In this document: positions 57,878-64,000 of the stretch, one piece after another | How the letters are laid out: the number at the start of each line of letters is the position of its first letter | Position numbering within the stretch: the stretch's first letter is position 1 | Translations under genes and position numbers: made by a program | Notes under the pieces: generated by a model | Told to the model about the DNA's origin: nothing | Seen by the model: only the letters and a program-made list of their open reading frames with translations | Databases searched by the model: none | Assembly: GCA_964017065.1 (NCBI GenBank) | Contig: OZ024789.1 | Span: 3,344,657 to 3,408,656, forward strand | Reading direction: 5' to 3' | Source: Haliclona indistincta | Taxonomy: Eukaryota > Porifera > Demospongiae > Haplosclerida > Chalinidae | Length of the DNA stretch: 64,000 bases

Positions 57878-59422
57878 TTAAGAGTTGTCAGCCAATATCA
57901 CAGCTATTTCTCTCATGTACTCCTCCTCCTGGTCAAAGTATCTCTCGTAATGTTCCTCCACTATGGCCTGTATGTTGATATGCCTCTCCCTCTCTCTCAG
58001 TTTGTATCGCTTGGCAATAATAACAAATATTATCAGCATCAGCATTGCCAGTAGAGGTAGTGCTAGGTAGAGGTAGAATTTTATTTTTGGAGATACTTTA
58101 AAGGCATGGAATACTCTAGTAATAGTGTAATTACCACCATGTCGGGTCCAACCGACCATAGCTAACACAAGTCCCATCATTATTCCTCTCATTCTGTTTG
58201 GAGTCTGAGCCATGACCAATTCGGTCCCAAAAATCATGGTCAGTGCTAAACCTATTCCATTTAAGTATTCTATAATTAGTATCCAGTACAGTGGCACTTG
58301 AGGAGTATCAGGTATTGTGATGTTACGAGATTGTTCTGAAAAATGTTGAACACCAGTCACGATGGTGTACATAACTGTGCTAACAAAACACAAAATGAGA
58401 CCTGCGCCTATCATCTTCAATAAGCTTGGAATATATTTATGAACAAAAGGATACACAATGAAGCGGTAGACTGGAATCAGAACAGAGACTGTGGTACTAA
58501 TAGCATAATGTTCAAAAATGGAATGACAGTTTTTTGCGAAAGGAATTTGACTAAATTCTAATTCACAGAAAAAGAACACCCCTGATACTGGCAGTAGAAT
58601 TGGTAAAAGACGAAATATTGTCTTGACATCCTCCACCTCTTCTTCTGTGAATGGTCCTCCAAACTTGTGCTTTCCAAAGTCAAGACGTGAAGGGTGTTCC
58701 TCATCAATGTATGTCAATGCACTGCGAAGTCGAGGGCACTTGTTCTTTCGAGCGTAGTTGAGCACTTGAAAGATCAGCTTGATGGGATTGCCAGTTTTGT
58801 TGTTAGTGTCAAGCCACTTGTGGTACAGGCAGTCCATTATCAGAACAGCTGAGAAACATAGAGTGGCTATAGTGAGGAAGATCACTGGAAGAATGTCCAA
58901 GTATTGGAGCTGGTCTGGGATTGGAACACACTTTAGTACATTTTCTATCAACAGTCCTATATTGAACACCCAACAGTACCACTGTACTGCAGCACTGAGC
59001 TGCTCTGCTGATGCTCCTATCATTTGGTCAAGAGCGAATGGTAGCATATTAGTAAACAAGCTTCCAATACCAAGTGCGCCTATCACCAAACCCACAACAA
59101 TCAGTAGAAATACTGGAATTCGAATCCTGTCAAATTGCAGCATCACAAAAGCAATTTGTTGTGTTAGAACAGTTACCGAAGACAAGACCAGTCCAACAAC
59201 AATAGCTCGATATCGTCCAAGCCATGACTCAGCTAGCCAGCCTGTCACAGGTAGAAACACAAAGAGAGCCAATTCTACGTATTCTAGTGCAAACTTGAGA
59301 TTATGAGGAAGACTTTGAGAAATGACTGAGTACACAAATCGGTGTACTGCATACAGTAGACCACTCATGAGCAGCACCAAGGTAGTGCCTCGAGAAAATA
59401 ATTGGCAGCAGTGCCTAGCCAT
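57878..59422 (-). CDS. SLC15/POT-like membrane protein, copy 12 (intact, 514 aa, inverted)
   Basis: The only array member on the minus strand. N-terminus MARHCCQLFSRGTTLVLLMSG. Signature GWLAESWLGRYRAIVVG. GSLFTNMLPFALDQMIGASAEQ. The central loop matches the main array. Variable segment FRLLPILLPVSGVFFFCELE. Helix-10 AQTPNRMRGIMMG. Tail KRYKLRERERHINIQ to REIAVILADNS. It belongs to the main subgroup (closest to copies 1-3) although it lies next to the divergent pair, so it was probably moved by inversion. Confidence 0.9.
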   Translation of the reverse strand: MARHCCQLFSRGTTLVLLMSGLLYAVHRFVYSVISQSLPHNLKFALEYVELALFVFLPVTGWLAESWLGRYRAIVVGLVLSSVTVLTQQIAFVMLQFDRIRIPVFLLIVVGLVIGALGIGSLFTNMLPFALDQMIGASAEQLSAAVQWYCWVFNIGLLIENVLKCVPIPDQLQYLDILPVIFLTIATLCFSAVLIMDCLYHKWLDTNNKTGNPIKLIFQVLNYARKNKCPRLRSALTYIDEEHPSRLDFGKHKFGGPFTEEEVEDVKTIFRLLPILLPVSGVFFFCELEFSQIPFAKNCHSIFEHYAISTTVSVLIPVYRFIVYPFVHKYIPSLLKMIGAGLILCFVSTVMYTIVTGVQHFSEQSRNITIPDTPQVPLYWILIIEYLNGIGLALTMIFGTELVMAQTPNRMRGIMMGLVLAMVGWTRHGGNYTITRVFHAFKVSPKIKFYLYLALPLLAMLMLIIFVIIAKRYKLRERERHINIQAIVEEHYERYFDQEEEYMREIAVILADNS

Positions 59423-60309
59423 GGTTTAGACTTGCACTCGGTAGTGACAATGTTAGTTTTTGTTTTCTGTATTTATGTTGTTTTACATCATACCGTGCAT
59501 TCTTCACCAAAGTGATAGCTGAATGTTCGGGTGTGTCAGTGTGTGCATGTAGAAAAAGTGTACTAAGCAACACCAACTGGTTTACATGCAACAAGCTCTA
59601 GGTTGTTGTAGTGTCAGAGAGTGTAGCACCCATCACATAATGCAATGCAGCACATCTACGTACATATCATTGAGAACAGCAATGATTGTACAGTCATCTC
59701 AAACTAAACAATACTCTTGTCATGTTATAGCTGTTAGTATTATTAGGGATGAACGGAAAAACAAGATGGCGGCTACATACAATGTATTAGCGTTCTAACT
59801 GATTTTATTCGCCGTAAGATACTTAGTTCTGCTCTCTGGCATTGTCCCATGGGAGACTGCTCGAATTTGTTACTAAAGTGACGAACCTGGAAACGGTGAA
59901 AACCGAGTTTCGTCATCTTCGTTTTTTTCTTGAGTAGCGATGTGCACTAAAAAGTTTAAACTGTCTGAATCAATCACTAGTTGTTTTAGGTGGCTTCTGC
60001 TAACCTTTAGCAGCACACAAATCTAAATTTCGTTAGAATCGGTGCTAAAATGGCTGAGTTACAACGGGTTTTGTGGCGGTTACTGTGTGATTTTGTTCTC
60101 CACTAATTTACATTACAAAGCCGGCTTCCTGGTTACAGCGGCGCTGTTGCGCACCTCGTAGCATAGGTGCAAAACAGTAATCTTGAGTATGACACGACAG
60201 CCTGGGCTACGCTGACCTGTTCGGCATACTTACTGAAGCAAAATACGACCAGCCAGATCCACAACAATGGCTATAACGGACGCTCGACCAGCTATTTGCC
60301 TGTTACAGT
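59423..60309. other. Intergenic with a dispersed hairpin and a family fragment
   Basis: 59645-59685 carries the small dispersed hairpin (CATATCATTG...CAATGATTG). 59743-59935 (copy E) is a fragment of the hairpin-ended family from TTAGGGATGAACGG to CGTCATCTTCG, lacking the terminal hairpin itself. 59936-60309 has no supported gene. Confidence 0.55.
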
Positions 60310-62145
60310 ATTATTATTATTATTATTATTATTATTGAAAAACACACCACATAAGGTGTACATGTAGATTTAAAATTAATGTTAATCAGTAGCAATAGTC
60401 CTTAGCATTAAGTCAATAGGAGAGCTTCCCTGACAAATGTTAACAGTGCTTGATGACAGCAGGAAATCTCTTAATACTATAGCACATCTCTCGTCATCAG
60501 TAGAATATTCTTTTAAATAAGTACGACCACAGAAAATATTGTGTCCAGAGAAAGTATAAGCCAAATCTTCGTTAAAGATCAGTTTGACCAAAGTGTTTGA
60601 GTTGTTTTTTGCATTTTTGATAAATTTAAGCGATCTTGAAGAAACCAAGTTATAAATACTTTGGACTCTAGCACATCGATGCAGGATACCGGTATGCGTT
60701 CTACGAGGTAATCTCCAGATACGCCGCAGACAGTTGTTTAATACAACCTCTAAACTCCTTAGACCAGGAGAAGAAATATTCCAAAGTTCGCAACCATACA
60801 GAGCTAGACAATATGATGAAAACAGATATGTCATAGGAATCGGTCCGATATTTGGAAAAGTAGAAAATAAGCTATTAGCAGCCCTGGATAAATAACGAGA
60901 TTTTAGCAGAATATCTTCATCGTCACAGAGATTATACTTTAGCTTGTTACCCAAGTGCACGACGGTATTAGAAAATTGGAGAGGCGAGTCACAGAAGAGG
61001 AAATTAGAATTAATATTGTCAAAATCAGATACACCCAAACGAAAATTAATAAGCTGAGTCTTGAGAGGATTGAAATGTAGACCAAGACAACTACCATGTG
61101 ATTCACAAGTAGCAAGAAGGGTGCGTAATGCAGAGGCAGAAGGTGCCAAAAGCACTATATCATCTGCGTATGCAAGGGCGCCTGCATAATGGCTATTCCA
61201 AAAACAACCAACTCCAGTAGACTCAAGCTTTAAAAGCAGCTCATCTAGATAAATAGAAAACAATACAGGTGACAAAACACCACCCTGGCGAACTCCATTG
61301 GATATTGTGAAAGGAGAAGAGAGAGCATTTCTCCACCTCACAGATAAATTTTGCGTAGAGTACCAAGAACTTAGCAAACGAACCACAGGCAAGGGAAGAC
61401 CACGTGACACAAGCAGATCAAATAAGATGTCATGTCTGACAAGATCAAATGCCTTGGAAGCATCAAGAAAACATGCGAATACAGGAGATCCATTGTGGAT
61501 GTATTTAGCAACTATCTGCTTAAGAACTCCAGTACAGAGAGCAGTTGAAGAACCATTTTTAAAACCAAATTGGAAATCACTGGTGACTAAAAAGTGAGAG
61601 TAATCCAATAAGATACACCACTCAAGGATCTTACTAAGGGTGGACGCCAGAGCAATAGGCCTATAAGAATCTGAGGAAGAAGGATTTTTACCAGGTTTGG
61701 GAATAGGCACAAGTACACAATTAACAAGTTGTGCAGGAAGAAAGCCATGGCGCAACAAAACAGAGAAAAAGTTAGCAAGTGGTTCAGCAATTACAGGGGC
61801 CGCAATAATAAAGTGATTGGAAACCAGGCTAGAGTCATCTTTCTTATCTCTTTTTAAGTGCTGGATAGCGTCTAAGACAGTCTCAAAGGAGAAGGCAGAA
61901 AAAATAGGATTATCTAAGGACTGACCAAGTGAACCAGAATTGAAAGAATGACACGCATGTTTGTTTAAAGTGATAGATAGTTTATCACGGAACAGCTCAG
62001 AGGTAGCTTTATCATCAATAACGCCATCTATTCGATGATGATGGCGAACAGGCCAGTTAGCATGACACTCCAGCTGTGCGCGACTTTGGAGCACGCACTT
62101 ACCTAAACTGTAACTAATATCTTTGTAAGTGCTGGTCAGAGGCAT
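60310..62145 (-). mobile_element. 5'-truncated non-LTR retrotransposon (LINE) with TAA tail
   Basis: 62145-60382 encodes 587 aa with reverse-transcriptase blocks in order: LVPIPKPGKNPSSSDSYRPI, FGFKNGSSTALCTGVLKQI, FLDASKAFDLVRHDILFDLL, NGVRQGGVLSPVLFSIYLDE, LAYADDIVLLAPS (catalytic YADD) and GLHFNPLKTQLINF. The C-terminal end lacks a clear zinc knuckle. The upstream endonuclease is absent, so the copy is 5'-truncated, as is usual for LINEs. On the minus strand the 3' end is (TAA)n at 60337-60310. The frame is fully open, so insertion is fairly recent. CR1/Jockey-like group is my guess. Confidence 0.85.
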
Positions 62146-62919
62146 TCTCCAAATTTAACTAACATTGCAAACTGTTTGACTATGAAAATAATTTTTTTGA
62201 TTACCAAATTGCTGTTTTTTTTTTATCTAGCACTGATTGATCATAGCAAAACAGCATTGTTTCCAAGATTTATCGGCTTATATTTCATAATTAGTTGGAA
62301 TCAGCGTATCTGAAAACCTTTGGGTGGTTTTTAGCCGCTGAAACGGCACTCAGACGTCGCGCAAGACAATTTACACTTTTTGAATTGGAAAAGGTGGAGA
62401 CATTTCCGGCCGCATGACCATGCCCACGCACATCGCTACTACAAAGCCTTTTTACTTACCTACTGGTATTCTTCCTTCGTATCGCAGTAGTTTTGTTTTA
62501 GATTATCTGCCACACTGACGACTTCAAAACTCCATCAACTGCACTAGTGAATGCTACTGTCTTTGGGAGAAACTGGGGTTGTATGCACAAAACGATCACC
62601 AACATTCAGTATAATTTTCTTTAGCACAGCACACTAGTCGAACTATGCAAGCTTGTAAACAATGATTTTTCACATAAATAAGTTGTTTTCTGCGTTAGAA
62701 GTGGATGGAATGGCTCTGTTACAAGAAAAATTAATGGTATAAGTTGCTTTCATCGTTGTCTACACATTTCCTGCAATGTTTTCAGCTGTTATTGTGCACT
62801 GTAAGATGAGCAGCCATTTATAATCCTTGGACACATCCGTTACATCCGTTTCACACACTGTAACACTCCAAATCGGCGTATACGGGCTCGTTGCATATCC
62901 ACTTGTACTGTATCATCTA
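62146..62919. other. Intergenic, nothing recognised
   Basis: AT-rich sequence without supported ORFs or repeats between the LINE and the family fragment at 62920. Confidence 0.4.
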
Positions 62920-63030
62920 TTAGGGAGGCACGGTAGTGCCTCCCTATGTAGGGTTGAACGGAAAAACAAGATGGCGGCTACATACAATGTATTAGCATTC
63001 AAACGCTGATATTTTGCCTGGTCATGAATT
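62920..63030 (+). mobile_element. Hairpin-ended repeat family, terminal fragment F
   Basis: TTAGGGAGGCACGGTAGTGC and the next 85 bp of the family (AAGATGGCGGCTACATAC, CGCTGATATTTTGCC). It is preceded by A as in the other copies. It ends within about 5 bp of the transporter fragment at 63031. Confidence 0.75.
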
Positions 63031-63237
63031 ATGCTGACAATAGCAACACTTTCTGTACTGTTTGTGATCTTCCTCATTTGCTACACACTATGTGAGAGGA
63101 ACAGAGAGATAAACATACAGGCCATAGTGGAGGAACACTATGAGAGGTACATGGACCAGGAAGAAGAGTATGAGAGAGAACATGCCAACATGGCAATGAT
63201 GATTATGGCTCTAGTAGTTCTGATCCAAATCTGCTAA
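63031..63237 (+). pseudogene. SLC15/POT-like C-terminal fragment, copy 13
   Basis: 68 codons encode the last hydrophobic segment (TIATLSVLFVIFLICYTL) and the conserved tail (ERNREINIQAIVEEHYERYM, then DQEEEYEREH), ending in an additional hydrophobic run (MAMMIMALVVLIQIC). Everything upstream is replaced by fragment F. The tail is preserved although the membrane part is lost. Confidence 0.75.
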
Positions 63238-63551
63238 ACTCCAATGACAGTGTGTGTGTGCATGTGTGTATGTATGCTTCACCTTTTTGCGGCAATTTTA
63301 AGTCAATATTTTTTTGCCAGATTGAACAGTCTATGTTATACTCTGCCTTTATGCACCAATAACGTTAATTATTCTTGAATTCAGATCAATTGGTTTCGGA
63401 GGACATGCACTGATTAGTCTCTATAGCTATTTCTTATAGCTACTTGATCAGCCATTTTCAAAGAAATAATGCTTGACAAATTGACAAAGCATTACTACAA
63501 CAACACTCATAATACAATACAGTCAGGTCATGAGCCAAATAAACTGCAACA
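63238..63551. other. Intergenic, nothing recognised
   Basis: A GT-rich short stretch near 63250-63270, otherwise AT-rich unique sequence containing the 3' flank of the death-domain exon on the minus strand. Confidence 0.4.
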
Positions 63552-63877
63552 TTACACATTATCTATTGGTATAGTGTTTGCAATGAGCTCAGCAAGTGCA
63601 CCCAGTTCAGACTGTCTGAGACACTCTATCAAGTGTTGATATGTACGAGTAGGTGCGTCACTTGTCAGCCATTTTTGCAGGATGGCCTCTGTGACACTCT
63701 CAGCGCCATCGCTGATGTGGTTCTTTTTGAGCAGAGCAACCATTGTTCCATTCTTGTCTTGTAGAAGATACATTCCAAACATCTTGTAGTTACCAGCAGC
63801 AATCGTTTCAATGACTCTCAGTGGTTCACCATCAGCTCCCTTCATTGCCATAAGATCCAGTAGTGTGGGTGTGGCAC
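63552..63877 (-). CDS. Death-domain protein, last exon
   Basis: The exon starts after an acceptor (TGTGTAG, minus strand) at 63877 in phase 1 and ends with a stop at 63554-63552. ATPTLLDLMAMKGADGE leads into a region with a six-helix death-domain pattern: FGMYLLQDKNGTMVALLKKN, ESVTEAILQKWLTSDAP, TYQHLIECLRQSELGALAEL. Death domains mediate homotypic contacts in apoptosis and innate-immune signalling, and they are abundant in sponges. Upstream exons lie beyond the window edge. The ATG at the front of the ORF belongs to intron sequence. Confidence 0.75.
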
Positions 63878-64000
63878 CTACACACACAAGATGGTATTAT
63901 AGTCACGCAAGATGATCTAACACTGAACCACCGACACACAGTCACTAATGCCTAGCTGAGAGATTCTTGTTAAATACACATGTACATATACCTAGCTGTG

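Overview
The window looks like nuclear DNA of a marine invertebrate, most likely a demosponge. It is AT-rich, its intron-bearing genes have many introns of about 50 nt, it carries a death-domain exon and a Cys-rich domain of a type I associate with sponges, and it is dense in DNA-transposon debris. I cannot name the species. There is one 200-N assembly gap (39137-39336).

Layout. 1-4373 is a foldback repeat. 5296-9206 holds a many-exon tRNA 2-thiouridylase gene (TRMU/MnmA family) with a second foldback in one intron. 9445-37136 is a tandem array of intronless genes for divergent SLC15/POT-like membrane proteins (copies 1-9, + strand). Copies 10-11 (53514-57736, +), copy 12 (57878-59422, -) and a C-terminal fragment, copy 13 (63031-63237), lie further right. 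Seven copies are open (3-7, 10, 12). Copies 1 and 11 have 4-bp frameshifting insertions. Copies 2, 8 and 9 are split by transposons; removing the transposons exactly restores full frames in copies 2 and 9.

A leishmanolysin-like metallopeptidase gene (LMLN) lies on the minus strand. Its exons at 37479-39032 and at 19647-20769 fit together in sequence and phase, so copies 4-9 of the transporter-like array sit on the opposite strand inside one intron of about 16.7 kb. Upstream LMLN exons with the zinc-binding motif were not found. Left-hand LTR sequence, gag and protease of a decayed BEL/Pao retrotransposon abut the gap, followed by a single-exon kynurenine 3-monooxygenase (KMO) that lacks an internal block.

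43.4-52.2 kb is a repeat graveyard: a Helitron-like hairpin-ended family, a CTTT microsatellite of about 0.83 kb, a gypsy-type gag remnant, a Mutator-like element with long terminal inverted repeats and an 8-bp-TSD MITE inside it, and two short palindromic arrays. 60.3-62.1 kb is a 5'-truncated LINE. A death-domain exon ends the window.

The most interesting items are the transporter-like array (variable membrane part, near-invariant cytosolic blocks, no ExxER motif), its nesting in the LMLN intron, and the hairpin-ended repeat family, which inserts between A and T without target duplication and whose hairpin arms co-vary between copies.
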